Below, piece by piece: positions 24,405 to 36,644 of a stretch of 64,000 nt of DNA. Each line of letters starts with the position of its first letter. Position 1 is the first letter of the stretch. The notes beneath the pieces were generated by a model. The model was not told where the DNA came from and did not search any database. It was given only the letters and a program-made list of their open reading frames with translations. Origin of the DNA: Chaetoderma sp. LZ-2023a (Eukaryota; Mollusca; Caudofoveata; Chaetodermatida; Chaetodermatidae); contig CM067367.1 of the NCBI GenBank assembly GCA_034401795.1, positions 56,176,206-56,240,205 on the forward strand. The letters are read 5' to 3'. A program made the translations under genes and the position numbers.

Positions 24405-24739
24405 TTCACCCCCAGCTAAAGTATATATAAGGCACCATGGAATGATGGATGCCCTTTTTAAAATCAGTTTCATTGCCATAATACATATAATAATGATTTA
24501 TGACCAACCATTAAAACCATGAATGATGTTAACTCTCCAGGTAAATAACTATGATCTACACGTGAACCACTAATCCTGTGATCATGTAGGCCTTAATGGA
24601 TCAGTAACAGATAACTCATTTATTAATGGTAAATCCAGATTGATCCATTTGGATCACTTGTTTTTCACAAGTAGCAAATCTAAATATATAAAAAAAAGGA
24701 CTTACATTTACTGCTTACTTTATCAAATACCTGTAATCC

Positions 24740-26640
24740 GTAGCTGGTTTAATCTGTGAAAGGTTATTGTTGAAATTAAAGTTGTTGTTAATTATGTCAA
24801 TATTTACATGTAAATTTAGTTTGAAAATACAAATATGTTGGCCTGAAATGTGCAAATTTGTGATTAACAGCAAAGTTACACAGAAATGTAAACATTTTGA
24901 CAGTTAAATGAGAATCTGGTTTTGAAATAACAGAGATTTAAATGGAAATGTGAAGACTTTACAAAATTCAGGCTAGTATTATGAAAATTTAAGTCAGAAA
25001 TATAAAAAGCTTTCAGCCTGAAACAAGGGCATTTTGGTTTATATCAGATTAATTTCAGGCCACACTTAAATTATTGTTTATTTGGGGTAACCAACTTAAT
25101 ATTTTGGTTAAGTATGCTTATATATCCAAAATATATTATAGGGTTTAATACTACAAACAGACCATAATTTAAGTGGTCTCTGTGATCTTGAGACATGATA
25201 CCCAGACTGCCAGAGATCAAGGTAGACTTTGGAACCAAGAGGCACAATGGGTATGGTGGGCCTGTATCACTCACCTAGGATATCAGTATCTGTATAAGAA
25301 ACATTTAAAATTGGGTTTCAAACACAGATTATGGATTGAATCATGGAAATGTGTACTTAAATGCAGAAATTTGTGCTGAATTGCAAACATTTCTTGCTGA
25401 AATTTGTAAATTTTTTGTTAAAAGCAAAAGTTTAGAGAAATATATAAATTTTGACGGTTAATATGTCTATCTGGGCTCAAAATGTTAAATCTGTAATGGA
25501 CCGTTTCGTCAAATATTAGCCAGTGTTTAAAATTTAACAACAAATTAGAAAATTTTGACCAAAGATGAAAGAATATGTGTGAAAATGCAAAATTTGGTAC
25601 TGAAATCTGTGAATTTGGGATTATAAGCAAATGTTTACCAAGAAATATATAGATTTTCACAGTTAATAAGAATATCTGGGTTCAAAATGCTAAAAGAAAT
25701 TTCAAATGACCAGTAATCTGAGAATTTAAGCTGGAAATATGAAGATTCTGGTCAGAAACATGCAGTCTTGGACAGGATACAAGAAAATTTGGACTAAAAA
25801 GCAACTGCTTTGTTTAGAAACAAAACATATGGGTGCAAAATGCAAAAGTAAGGCAATTTATGCTGAAGATACACACATTTCTGTATGAAGAATTGATAAC
25901 TATGTTCCAATTATGAACATTTTATCAGGAAACATGAATATTTTAGGTAAAAAATTTAAGAATTTACCGGTAGGCCCAAAATGCCAAAACTTTGATATGA
26001 AATAATGGCCACTGGCCAATAATGTCAAATTCCTATTCAACAGGCCCAAAACCTATATTATTGCCATGTTCACTGTGAAAATTCATCAACTAAGATAGCC
26101 GAGTCTAAACCCCTAATGGTAATTAAGCCGGCAAAAACCAGCCCTTGTAGTGGTATTGGTATTTTCAAGAATTTATCACTGTAATACTAAATAGCAAATC
26201 TAAATATATAATGTTGTCATTGTCAGTCATTCCAATGTTAAAATTTCCAAAAAAATTTCTTGGACTGCAAATGGACATTCACTAAGTAAAATGACAATTT
26301 TCTTAACCAATCCTAACCATTAACAGCAACAATTTTGACAGGAAATATGAAGACTTTTGACTGAAATGCATAATTTTTATTCAGAAACATGAAAATCTTG
26401 GTACAAAGGCAGAAATATTAACATTGGCTGAAAATAAAAACATTTCTGTACAAAGCATGGATATCCAAGTTCCAAATTGAAAATTATGACAAAAACATGA
26501 CCATTTAGGTCAGAAATGAAAGAATTTGTATCCAAAAAAAGATAATTTCCATGCAAAACAAAAGAATTGATGATCATGGACACTGGCTCAAAGATAAAAA
26601 ATCTATATATCACTGTTTTCACTGTCAAGACCATCAACTA
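24740..26640. repeat. AT-rich, highly degenerate short tandem repeat region
   Basis: Recurrent variants of AGAAATATGAAGATTTTGG and similar phrases (CAGAAACATGAAAATCTTGG, GGAAATGTGAAGACTTT) suggest an old tandem repeat of about 25-30 bp, now heavily diverged. TAGCAAATCTAAATATATA occurs both at about 24672 and about 26190. No coding frame was recognised. Confidence 0.45.
26105..26322 (+). mobile_element. TTAA-type MITE, diverged copy
   Basis: Contains AATTTATCACTGTAAT, CAGTCATTCCAATG, AAATTTCCAAAAAAATTTCTTGG and GCAAATGGACATTCACTAAG, in the order seen in the other MITE copies, with a short insertion of local repeat in the centre. Confidence 0.55.
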
Positions 26641-27729
26641 CATGTAACAACAGCTCAACTGTGATTGGTCGATAACGTTGAGTTTGCTTTAGCTTAGCTG
26701 ACTTTTCACACACATATGTCTGGGGAAAACATCTACCAGTAGATCAATCTGTCCTAGTTTCTTAAGAATATATGTAAGCGGTAAATTTTCTTAAATTTGA
26801 ATGGTCACTAATAATAACACATTCAGCCAGTAAGCTCTGCATGAAGTGGATGATGGTGTGACTTAGTGATCCAAATAGGCAAGGGCCTCTATTCCAAAAC
26901 CAGAATTTGCTACTGGTAGAATGGTTAAAGGTTTTTCAAAAAATTTAACGACATGCAAACAAACATTGCCTATTGTTTTATTTATTGAGCTATTTAGACC
27001 AAATATATTGCCATAGAATAAGCTCATTTGGCCTCTCAGGCTTTTCAGACCAGGTGAGCTATAACTGAGATCTGCAGAAAACTAAATATTTTGAAAATAA
27101 TTTGTCTGAAAGTGATTTACATGTAGGTCCTGCGGGTTGTGCAGCTATATCCTTAAATCGAATAATGTGACTGAATTAATAAAGAAACAAGGAGTGCTTT
27201 GGTCATGCTCACTCTGATTACAAATACATCTGTTTTTAAGAGAGATGATATGAAGATTGTAGAATATCTTGAAAATAACCTGATTGACAGGTGTTTGCGA
27301 ACAGCAGGTTTCAGTGAAATTGTTTTTAAAATAGTTTGCCTATTGAAATATCATGCGCGTACACTGTCATTGTCATACAGTGAAATTGAATATTTTTTCC
27401 ACTGTTTTTATTAATATATATTTTTTTTCAGATGAGAGTTCTCACCTCAGATGGATATGTTACTAAATGTCAAACATGACCATGTCACCTAAGTCATTAT
27501 TTCACAGACGTCATTATTGTTTTGTGTGACAGCATTTTCTCATTGAGTGTAGGGGTACAGCATGAAATATATTGCTCAGATTTCCTGACTTTCCAGCTGA
27601 TCATTGAACTCTTATATAAAATTTTTCATTCCAGTGAATTAAGTTGTGATTTACTTCTTGGACAGCAGATTTTCTATCCCCACACCTTTTGAAAAAATGC
27701 TGGAATAATGAAATCGCACTTGTTTGTTC

Positions 27730-27909
27730 ATTTACAGGCCACGATGAGACTATTTTTTTTTAAAGTTTACCATTGTAATGACTGATTCTGCTGTCGCACC
27801 AGCCAATCGATCAGTGTTTAACTTTCAAAAATAATCTCTTGGTGTACAGAGCCATTTCTCAAGACCACTGCAGAAGCTATTTTGGCCGGTTCGGTGATTA
27901 ACGGGTTAT
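27730..27909 (-). mobile_element. TTAA-type MITE, reverse-oriented copy
   Basis: Contains ACAGGCCACGATGAGACTAT, AAAGTTTACCATTGTAATGAC and, in the complement, GCAGTGGTCTTGAGAAATG, ending ACGGGTTA. The order matches the reverse complement of the copy at 7649. One terminus is decayed. Confidence 0.6.
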
Positions 27910-28936
27910 ATTCAAGTCATTAACTCATTCAAAACCCAAAAACCATACAACATATTCCTCATGGTAATACGAAGTTGTTGGTTGCACAAGGTACATGGAC
28001 ATTTTGAGCTGATAGATAGTAATACCAGTTTAACCCTCAATGTCTCAATTTCAAGACAATTATACAGGAAACCTGTTAAATATTTTTAATCTATGGCAAC
28101 AGCAGCTCAGTCAAATTGGTTTCAAAATACTCAATATAATATTCATTATTGTACATCATAAAGAATATCAGGCTAAACAAATTATTCTGGATGAAAAACA
28201 TTATGTTGAATATTGTGTTTTAACTAGATTCAAGATTCTTTACTTTCATATAGATAAATAATTTAATGGTTCAAAACAGGCATCCACCAAAGACTACGGC
28301 TATGTGGTGCTGGGCCTTTGACAAACTAGGTAAATGCACAGATGAAAAAAACTTAACAACCTACAACAGTGGACGACTGATATCCTCCTCTCCCCCTCCC
28401 CCCCCCCACCCTTTCCAGAATAACAACAGCCTACAATACAGTAGTACTAGAGTCCAGCTCGTAAATACGTTTTTATTTCCAAAGCTTGAATATTTTCGCA
28501 TCGCTGGCTTCCAATCAAATTAAGTCCAAAATATTCAACTGTACATTTTATCTTGTTTTGGAAACAATATAAGTTATTTCTGATCCGTATTGTACGCCAA
28601 CAGCGGGAAGTTGACATTTCCCGGAATCTTAGAACACGTTTACAGAAATGTATTTCAGCAGCTTGAATCTGACAATGCGCTACAGATTAGTACACAATTT
28701 TGCCAAACAATGTTTGTTTGCATTTCATAATATGGACTAGACACTGAATAAGTGCCGTTTTACGCGATGTATTTCCGTGTTCATAATCAGCTGATTAAAA
28801 TGTAAACAGAGGTATTTTACATTCCACTCGTTTGTTTTGGGGTTCCCCCGGGCTAAAAATTAACAACCAATAGAAATATTCGGTCTTACGCGTATGCGAC
28901 TTATCTACATTAGCCAATCAGCGCCGTGGACTCAGT

Positions 28937-29062
28937 AGCCGTTACCGGCTCCACTATTGCGATTATGAGCAATTGGAGTCGGGTACCAGCTTAGAGTTGA
29001 CTTTCATAGGTGGGACGAGTTCACTTATTAAAGGGCCGGGTTGGTGATTGGGACGCGTTAAC
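28937..29062 (-). repeat. right inverted repeat of the 5.6-kb candidate element
   Basis: Reverse-complement counterpart of 23433-23625, with the shared blocks GTTACCGGCT, GGAGTCGGGTACCAGC, AGTTGACTTTCATAGG, GGGACGAGTT and GTTGGTGATTGGGAC. Confidence 0.6.
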
Positions 29063-30240
29063 AATATTATTTGATAAGTAATGTAATGATTGAAATTTGT
29101 TTCTTTTTAAAATAAATTCTTGTTGTTATTATTGCATATTCACCACTCGTTGACTTTTGTTGTTACAATTATTACTGATGGCGACTTATAATATGATTTC
29201 ATGTGCCAAATTTGGTTATTCTATATGAAAGTTTCTGCAGATATGCCTTGGAAAAACAGACAAACGAACAGGCAGCTCCACCAGCAATACTCACACTGGC
29301 AGTTGGTGGCGTAAGTAATTAGCTTGGATTTACAATACGTGTAAAATAGCTACATGTAATAGCCTACTAGGCAGTCAAGTTGTATATCAGTTTCTGCAAC
29401 ATCGATTGTAAAACTATGGAAATCTGCATGTAAAATGGATCTAATATGTGAGTTATTTATAAAAGAAAATTGGTCCAAAGGGCTAATATGAAGCCATCTT
29501 CAAAAATCAGTTTCTGTGACATAACTATCTGTAGCTGTGGCGAATTCATTAAAAACTTAAATCTTGTTATTCATGCTACTGAAGGCGGGTGTGAGTAATG
29601 CAGTTGGTGCCGTCTTGTTTGTCTGTCCATGCAATATATCTGAGTACAAGTCACCAAATTGTGCGGGTCCAGGTGACCATGTTACCCCTTTGAGCCCAGT
29701 TTTAGCAATACAGATCTAAGTACACCATGACAGTAGAATTTGTGATCGTTAAAGAAATGTATATTTGATATAAATTGGATGTTCATGAAACGATGCACAT
29801 GAAAAGCAGTTGATTACGGCATGTACTCCTTTCACAATCAGGATCGCGTCTATCACATGTGTGGAAATGTAGCAAACCGAACCACTTGTTAATCGGATAA
29901 AATGGAAAATGATTGCAATAGACATGATTAAACAAGAAACTGTCTGTCTGGAAAGTTTCTACCCATATAGTTTGGCTCACTGACCACTTCGCTGTCCTCT
30001 TCTAAATTCTCTTTAAAGCTGTCATTAGATGAATAATATGTATCACTATGCTTATCCAGTATCTATCATCAGGGTTATTATCATTAGTCTTAATTGTCAT
30101 ATCAGCGCTGTTGATGTTACTGAAGAGGCGGCAGGTATTTTACAGGGCCTATGTCCATACTAATTAGAAATGGCTCTCAGAAATGTCAGGGGTTTTTGCG
30201 ACTTCATAGACGGGCACAGTGATGTAGCCAGAATACAGCA
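29063..30240. other. no gene recognised
   Basis: Non-coding. Several short phrases recur (AGTTTCTGCA, CAGTTGGTG-CG), hinting at an old tandem or dispersed repeat, but I cannot define a unit. Confidence 0.35.
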
Positions 30241-30836
30241 TCTAGAGGGGAATCAAATTTTGCGATGTGTCTCAGAGAGATGGTGTGTGGGTGGGTGCTG
30301 ATGGCTGGATTAGGTCTGATGAAAAAGTTATCGAAATCGACGTCGGGGGGGGGGGAGGTGGGTGGGTGGTGGTGGTGGGATTTGGGGCTGATCATCTTGA
30401 AAATTGGTTTCCGTACGATGACTGTGCTACTGTTTGTTGGATCGCTTTGAAACTTCAAACGATGACTGGGCTGGATCTGTAGAAGGAACCGATTGAAATC
30501 GGCGCTGATCCAAAATCCAATATGGCCATCAGCCATTATTATCTTGAAAAGATACCTTCGCTATTGTTTTTCAGACCACTTTAAAGTTCATAGGATATCT
30601 TGACTAAGGCTGAGGAAGAAACATATCAAAATCTGCGATCACCCGAAATCTAATATTGTCACTTACGACCAGTGTGGCTATCTTGAATATAAATTAAAAA
30701 TTTTAAATGTCTTCTCAAGAAACAATTGGCCGATTTTAACCAAATTTTATATGACCCATCCTTGGACCATAGGGATACAAGGTTGTTCAAATGAAGCCCA
30801 TCGACATATATATTTGGCCGATTTATAGAACCCTCT
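30241..30836 (+). repeat. old dispersed/tandem repeat, left part, interrupted by MITE and DIRS copy B
   Basis: Phrases such as ATCTTGAA, GACC-AA-TTT-AT and GGGATACAAGGTTGTTCAAA recur at 37640-38280. The repeat appears broken at about 30836 and resumes at 37537. The phrase GCCGATTTATAGAA before the break and CCGCTTGGGCGATTGA after it are contiguous in an uninterrupted unit at about 38030-38090 (GTCGATTCTTAGAA ... CCACTTGGGCGATTGA). A strong G-quadruplex-type tract is at 30344-30388. Confidence 0.6.
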
Positions 30837-30888
30837 TTAACCCTTTCATGCCAAAGCCGGCCTATGCAATGGTCTTGAGGAATGTCCA
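30837..30888 (+). mobile_element. TTAA-type MITE, left remnant split by DIRS copy B
   Basis: TTAACCCTTTCATGCC followed by GGTCTTGAGGAATGT matches the left end of the MITE at 7649. The remainder lies at 37340-37536 on the other side of the DIRS insertion. Confidence 0.7.
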
Positions 30889-31018
30889 TTCTCCTTCGAT
30901 CAATACTCACCATTCTGTTACTTCTGATATACAGCTGGCCCTGACTCCTTGGAACCGGGTACTTGGCTCCCAACTGCCGAGTACCCATCTACCATAGAGC
31001 TCATTCTTGTTTGCATAG
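30889..31018 (+). repeat. left ITR of DIRS copy B
   Basis: Starts TTCTCCTTCGATCAATACTC, then ACCATTCTGTTACTTCTG. It is the reverse complement of the right ITR apart from missing about 42 bp that contain AAAGCTTTCTAAGTC. That segment is present in copy A and in the right ITR. Confidence 0.8.
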
Positions 31019-31945
31019 CGACAAGAGAATACATGCTTTTTGCAGTTGGAAAGTCTTAAGATTGTTTAAGCCTAACTCTTTTTACTGTGATTAATTGTGA
31101 TAGCTTGTGCGTTCTCAAAAGGATATTTTGGATTAATATGGACGCTTCCGATGATACCAGGTCGTATATTTCCATGTTATTCCATAGTTAAAAGACTTAG
31201 GTCTCTAAAATTTCGTCTGTGTCGCATGTTCCAATTTCTAACCCCAAAGAATCTGGGACGTGTGTTAACAACGAAATATGCCAGATGATCGCCTTCCTTT
31301 AAATCCCCAACAGGTGATCGGCAGATATGAAATTAGGTGTTGGCTTATCGGTGTTTTAACACGATTATCGGCTGACGTCGTTCTCCGTAAGATCCGAGCG
31401 GGTGTCGTCACACCCGTGTTTCTCGGATGTTTATGTGAAGAAAATGTTTCATTAATTCGCGCATCTGATTCTGGGTGCTGCGTACTTTAATTGGTACCAG
31501 AATTTTCAAGTTTTGCGTGTTACCACGATCTGTTTGCAATGATCAGTGGTTTCAAAATTCTTGATTTAGATGTGTGGTCTGCGGTTTTACCGTGTGCTAC
31601 AGCAGTTTGTTTACATTTTGTTGTTTCTTCACATATCGTTTTGGCCTTCGTTAGGAGTATAATTTATATTTATTAGTAAATATACCCCGAATGCTATGCG
31701 ATATGATTCCTGGTTTCATTATACATCCTTGAGGATCAGTGTATGGGTGTATTATTGCCCGCTTCGTTCTTGTCGTCATAATTCAATGCGATCTTTGCTG
31801 TAACATTGCGGGGTGGGGTGCGGGAGGGTGACAGTTAATTTATGGTCAATATATTTGAAAATTAATTGTCTGCCTTCCATTTTTGTTTCGTTCCGCTGGC
31901 TTATTGTAGGTTTGGTTTTTCATAAGCCAAGCCAGCCCCGCCATC
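31019..31945 (+). other. DIRS copy B 5' non-coding region
   Basis: Aligns in inverse orientation to about 650-1576 of copy A, for example at TTAAAAGACTTAGGTCTCTAAA and GATGTGTGGTCTGCGGTTTTAC-type blocks (each under 25 bases). No gene is predicted. It probably holds the promoter and leader. Confidence 0.55.
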
Positions 31946-33421
31946 ATGTGTCGAGTGCCACATATCATACGGATTCTATGCAAGGACCATGTCTGTTTCC
32001 ACTGTACTAAGTGTAGTCTTGACAGTAGGTGTAATGTGTGCGCTGTGTGGTCGGTCGATATGATGCTTAAGTTCCTTGCCAGAAGGACTTGGCAGGGTCT
32101 GACGCGGGGTCAGGCGGTCCGAAAGTAAATCGTGGAGCATCCGTTCGGCCCGTGGGGGCGTTCCACATCTGCAACCGGAGGTGGCGGAGATGGCACCGCC
32201 GGCGTGGTTTGGTCCGGCTAGGCAAGGTGTCTTACATAGGGTTCTGCCCACGCTGGTGTCGTCCCTGCTGCCAAAAGTTGTAGGGCAGTCTCTCCCCATG
32301 TTTGATTCGGACCCTGTCCTTGGACAGGATTCTGGACTGGCCACCGAGGGAGCCGTTTCATACGACCCCCTGGCAGTCCAGTCGGGCTCCGGCCTGATGG
32401 GTTCTGTCTCTCTACAGCCACCTCCGGGTGGTCCAGTAGCGATGGCCGGTCCGTCAGGCATGGGAGCCGTCCGCCAGGACGGCTCCACGGTTTTCCTTGT
32501 CTAGTGACGACTCTTAGGGGTCTGAAGATGAGGAGGCGAGGAGGAGAGGGTGCTGCGGCCTGTGATGCCACGGGTGGAGAGCATGGAGGTCGATTCCGTC
32601 CTGACGGAACCGTCCTCCATCTGTCTGGCTTGGCTAGCCAGGGTGGACCAGTCTGTGGTTTTGACCACAGCCGAGGTGGATGTACCTCGTCCATCGGTGC
32701 ATCGATTAGGACGGGGATCTTGCCCGCAGCCCTGATCCAGTCTGTTGGACTGGATCCATGGTTTATGGTGTTGCTTGATGCTATTTATAGCAAACAACAC
32801 ATGAACAAGGGCCAGCTTCTTGCGGCCTCCATGGAGGTACGGGCGAGGTGTCGTATTCCACGGGGGGAATACGACACGTATGATGTTGTCCCGTCGGTCA
32901 CCGAGGATGACCGCTGGGTACTGGGTGTCCAGAGTGCTGGAGCGGGTGGCCCCGCCCTGGCACTGGTGGACAGAGCTCAGGTACACCATAATGAAGTCCT
33001 GTCCCTGTGTGATGGGTGTGTGAGGACAGCGCTGAGTGCTGTCAACCACTCTTATCGTCTTCTTCAGTCGGTGTGGGCTGAAGTGGGGGCAGGCCACCCT
33101 GTGCCACCTGTGGCGCTTTCGTGCGTTAATGACGGACTGGTGCTGTCTATGGACGCATTGGCAAGGGTGCAGGCACGTGTGACTATGTCCAGGAGGCAGA
33201 TGGTCCTTGACCATATGCGTCCAGATACTGCTGTCAGGGAGCGTCTTGTCAGGGAGCGTCTTCTTGGGACGCCCCTGACAGGCCTTAGCATCTTTGGTGG
33301 CCAGGCACTGGCCATCTTGGAGGACACGGCCAGCATTGTGCAGAATCGGTTGGCAGTTTATCTGACTGTAGTCAGGCCGCTGACCGGGCAACCTTCAAGA
33401 AACAGAGAAAAAGCAAGGTGA
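31946..33421 (+). pseudogene. DIRS gag-like ORF1 (frameshifted)
   Basis: The N-terminal segment (31946-32128) has the knuckle-like CFHCTKCSLDSRCNVCAVW, also found in copy A. Similarity then moves through other frames (32089-32283 and 32181-32504). It ends in a 305-codon open frame at 32504-33421 with no recognisable catalytic motif. Position upstream of the RT and the cysteine cluster fit a gag-like, RNA-binding ORF1. A minus-strand frame of almost the same extent (32501-33391) is a shadow in GC-rich DNA. At least two frameshifts separate the parts. Confidence 0.55.
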
Positions 33422-33847
33422 AAGCCTAAAGCATAGTGCTGCTTCTGTTTTCTGCTGGGTTTTCTCAGCCGCCTCGGCGAAGAAAGCCAAGAAGGTTGTG
33501 GGGGCCTCTACCCTTCCCAATATTGCTCCTGACCGCCCGAGAGGCGGGAAGGGGAAGGGGGGAGGTAAGTCCTCAAAGGGCAGACAGAAGGGAGCGGATC
33601 GTACCCGAGGGTACGAGGGCTCCCTTCGCATCTGCCTGGACCGCACCTGTGCGACAGGAACAGCGGTGCCAGTTAGACCGGCCAAGCCAAGACCAATATG
33701 GTTCTCTCTCTCGTCAAGAGAAGGGGGGGGGGGGGCGGATACGCGAGCCAGACACCCCCATTAGGCATTGAGGCGTCTATAATGGTTGGAAGGCTCATGT
33801 GTTTTCGTCGAAGTTTGGAGAGGTGTGACGTCAGACAGTCTGGTCCT

Positions 33848-34792
33848 GGGATGGTTATCCCAGGGGTACATACCTGAGTGGTGGGACTTTCCACCACAGA
33901 ATCTGTCTTTGGCACCTGTCTGGTCACCCGTTCAACGGGACCATACAAGTTAGAAGCTATTAAAAACGAAGTGTCAGGTTTGCTTCTGAAGGGAGCAATA
34001 AACCAGCAAACCGGAACACTCCAGGCTTCTATTCAAACATGTTCCTTGTCCCCAAGAGCACAGGGGGATGGAGACCCGTACTCAGTCTTAGGCCATTGAA
34101 TTGGTTTATCCATATGTCTCGGTTTTCAGATGGACACTCCGAGGTCGGTAATGGCAGGATTGAGGAAGGGTGTGTGGTGTGTATCGATCGATCTGAGAGA
34201 TGCATGTTCCCACATTCCTATGAACGGGAGTTGTCACAGGTTTCTGAGAGTTGCGTTTCAGAATCTAGTATGGAAGTTTAAATCCTCCCATTCGGCCTGC
34301 CGACAGCTCCAAGGGGTTTTCACCAGAGTGGTCCTTGTGGTGACAGCGTTTCTCCGAAAAGAAAACGTGGCGCTTCACACCTACATAGACGATTGGCTGA
34401 TCATCAGCCAGGTTAGAGGTGGATACTGCTCTGGCTCTGAAGTTGCTTTCAGATCTAGGCTAGATAGTCAACAAGGAGAAATCTGAGTTGACACACCACT
34501 CAACATTTCGTTTATTTAAGGATGTGATTCGATCTCGAGGAGGGCAGGGTTTTTTACCCGTCAGAGCCCAGAGTGGTGTCTCTGTTAGCCATCCTCAAGA
34601 GTTTCGATTGGGAAACCACATTCAGGCGAGGCGGTTTCTTCAGATGCTGGGCATGATGGCCTTCATGTAGCAGGTATACCCGTACACTGCTCGGATGCGA
34701 AGACCTATCCAGTTGTATCTGATGTCTCTGTGGAAACAGAATAGAACCCCTGTCAAAACTGGTGCCAGATTTGGAGCCAATAATGTTGCATC
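33848..34792 (+). pseudogene. DIRS reverse transcriptase domain (frameshifted)
   Basis: RT blocks are spread over three frames: KNEVSGLLLKGAI (33878-34099 frame), FLVPKSTGGWRPVLSLRPLN (34039-34281 frame), then GVWCVSIDLRDACSHI with the motif A aspartate, and TYIDDWLI with the motif C aspartates (34130-34486 frame). RFLQMLGMMA near 34640-34670 belongs to the connection before RNase H. The enzyme would copy the element's RNA into cDNA. Motif residues survive, but the frame breaks mean no full-length protein. Confidence 0.8.
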
Positions 34793-35329
34793 TTGTATGG
34801 TGGGAAAAAGCGTCAGAATCTCCTAGTAGGGGTTTTCGCTGCACCTACTCCACCCCAGCTGTCCGTGTACACGGATGCATCGCTGGAGGGATGGGGGCCC
34901 TACCTGGGAAAACACCAGGTCTCGGGCACATGGACTCTTCAAGAGAGCCAGCTGCATATCAATCTGTTGGATATGATGGCAGTGGAACTGGCATTGGAAA
35001 AGGTTTCTTCCAAAGGTCAGGGACAAGGCGATATTGATACGGTCGGACAACTCGACAGTAGTATCATACAGAAATCGCCAAGGCGAGACCAAGTCACCCA
35101 CACTATGTATCTAAGTGTGGCACTTGATTCAATGGTGCAGGAATTACTCGGTTGTTTTAAAGCAGCTCATATTCCTGGGCGATTGAACATTCTGGCGGAT
35201 GCTTTGTCTCACAGACAGAGAATTCTGCCAACAGAATGGTCTCTTAACCCTCCAGTTCTTCACAGGATCTTCGAGCATTGGGGCAAACCCAACGTGGACT
35301 TGCCACAGGGGAAAATGCTCAAATCATGA
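34793..35329 (+). pseudogene. DIRS RNase H domain
   Basis: 178-codon frame with SVYTDASLEGWG (first catalytic Asp), the INLLDMMAVELAL block (Glu of the active site), and HIPGRLNILADALSHRQ. This last block is the typical DIRS/Ty3-type RNase H ending in which the His-Asn-Asp cluster lies. It would remove RNA from the RNA:DNA hybrid. The middle part, where a DNS-type aspartate motif is expected, reads TVGQLDSS, so the catalytic Asp there may be disturbed. It follows the RT directly, as in the family. Confidence 0.75.
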
Positions 35330-35489
35330 CTTATGTCTCGCCGATACTGATCCTGAGGCCGTCGATACAGACGCTCGGGCGTTAAGCTGGAGAGGGATGC
35401 ACGCTTACGCGTACCCACCCACCATTCTTCTACCGAAGATATTGGTGAAGATCAGGGAGGAACCGTGCCTGGTCCTGCTATAGCGCCAT

Positions 35490-36644
35490 TTGGCCCAGCA
35501 GGGCGTGGTTCACGGATCTTCAAGGTCTGCAGGTGGAAAGTCCAGTGCAGTTACCCGAGATTCCGAACATAATCTCCCAGGCCAAGGGACGCTTCCTACA
35601 CGAGCGTCCCGAAATGTTATTGACTGCGTGGTTGTTGTCAAACAACATTCCACCTCGGAGGGCTTTTCTCGACATGCTGCAGATTTCATCGCAGCTGCGA
35701 GAGGGAGGTCAACCTTCAAGTCATATAACAACAAGGTTAACGGATTTGCAGACTGGTGTGAGGAAAAGGGTATTGTTACCTTTCATTCCACTATTCAGCA
35801 AATAGCAGACTTTCTATGTGAGCTGTTCTTTTCAGGACTAGCTCCTGTCACAATTGCTGGATACAAGTCAGCTTTGGCATCAGGTTTCCCTTGTCTAGAC
35901 AGCAGGGATAGTCCAGAGGTGGCCCAGTTGAGTGTGATGGTGAAGGGAATGAGCAATCTCCGACCGAGACAACCGGTAGTCATTCCAGCCTGGAGTCTAT
36001 CTTTAGTGCTTAATGTACTGGCCAAGCACCCTTTCGAACCGTTGCGTTCGGCTAGTCTAAAGCATTTGACTCTAAAGGCGGTCTTTCTATTGGCAGCTTC
36101 CTCAGCTAGAAGGCGCAGTGTGATCCATGCACTTTCAGCAGTGAGGGACCGATTTATTGTCTCCAGAGAGGGTCTGTGTCTACTGCCAAGAGCAGAGTTT
36201 ATGTCAAAGATTCAATCTTTGAGATATCCCGGCAAACCGATCGTTATACCGAAACTAAGTAGGTTTGATCGTGATGCCAGTGTCTGGTGCCCAGTCCGTG
36301 CTTTGACTAAGTACAAAACGGACAGACTCGTTATGGTCGAATGATAGACATCTGTGGATCTGCCATAAGGAGCCGTATGGCGCCGCATCCGTGGATTCTA
36401 TCTCTCGTTGGGTAGTCGAATGCAATCAGACTACCCGTGAGATTACGACTGGTCACCAAGTGCAATGCGCAAGGGCACGATGTTAGAAGAATAGCCGCCT
36501 CTTCCGCCCTTTTACAATGGTGTTCCATTTAAGGACATCATGGCTGTTGCACAATGGCACTGTGAGTCCTCTTTCACGGATTACTATATGAGGGATGTGT
36601 CAGACTTCGCCATTCCACTCGCTTTAGCTGTTTTGAGACGATAG
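35490..36644 (+). pseudogene. DIRS tyrosine recombinase (frameshifted)
   Basis: An open frame of 284 codons (35490-36344) holds the SAM-like N-terminal domain (STFKSYNNKVNGFADWC, IADFLCELFFSGLAPVTI) and the first catalytic arginine block SSARRRSVIHALS. After the stop at 36342 the enzyme continues in other frames. SISRWVVECN is near 36400, the H-x-x-R motif GHDVRRIAASSAL at 36473 onward, and the tyrosine block WHCESSFTDYYMRDVS at about 36552-36600, ending at a stop at 36642-36644. The R, H-x-x-R and Y residues of the family are all present but in three frames. The protein would integrate the circular cDNA. Confidence 0.8.

Larger units (their letters stand above)
23433..29062. mobile_element. 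candidate 5.6-kb non-coding element with diverged inverted ends
   Basis: The left end (23433-23625) and the right end (28937-29062, inverted) share, in the same order, GTCCCA-TCACCAAC, ACTCGTCCCAC, AGTCAACT, GCTGGTACCCGACTCC and GCCGGTAACGGCT. The interior is AT-rich with low-complexity repeats and two TTAA-type MITE copies. I found no transposase-like frame. No clear target duplication was found, so element ends and type are uncertain. It could also be an inverted duplication. Confidence 0.5.

Noticed and set aside
32501-33391. 296-codon minus-strand frame
   Set aside because: A shadow of the plus-strand DIRS ORF1 in GC-rich DNA. The element's other genes are all on the plus strand.
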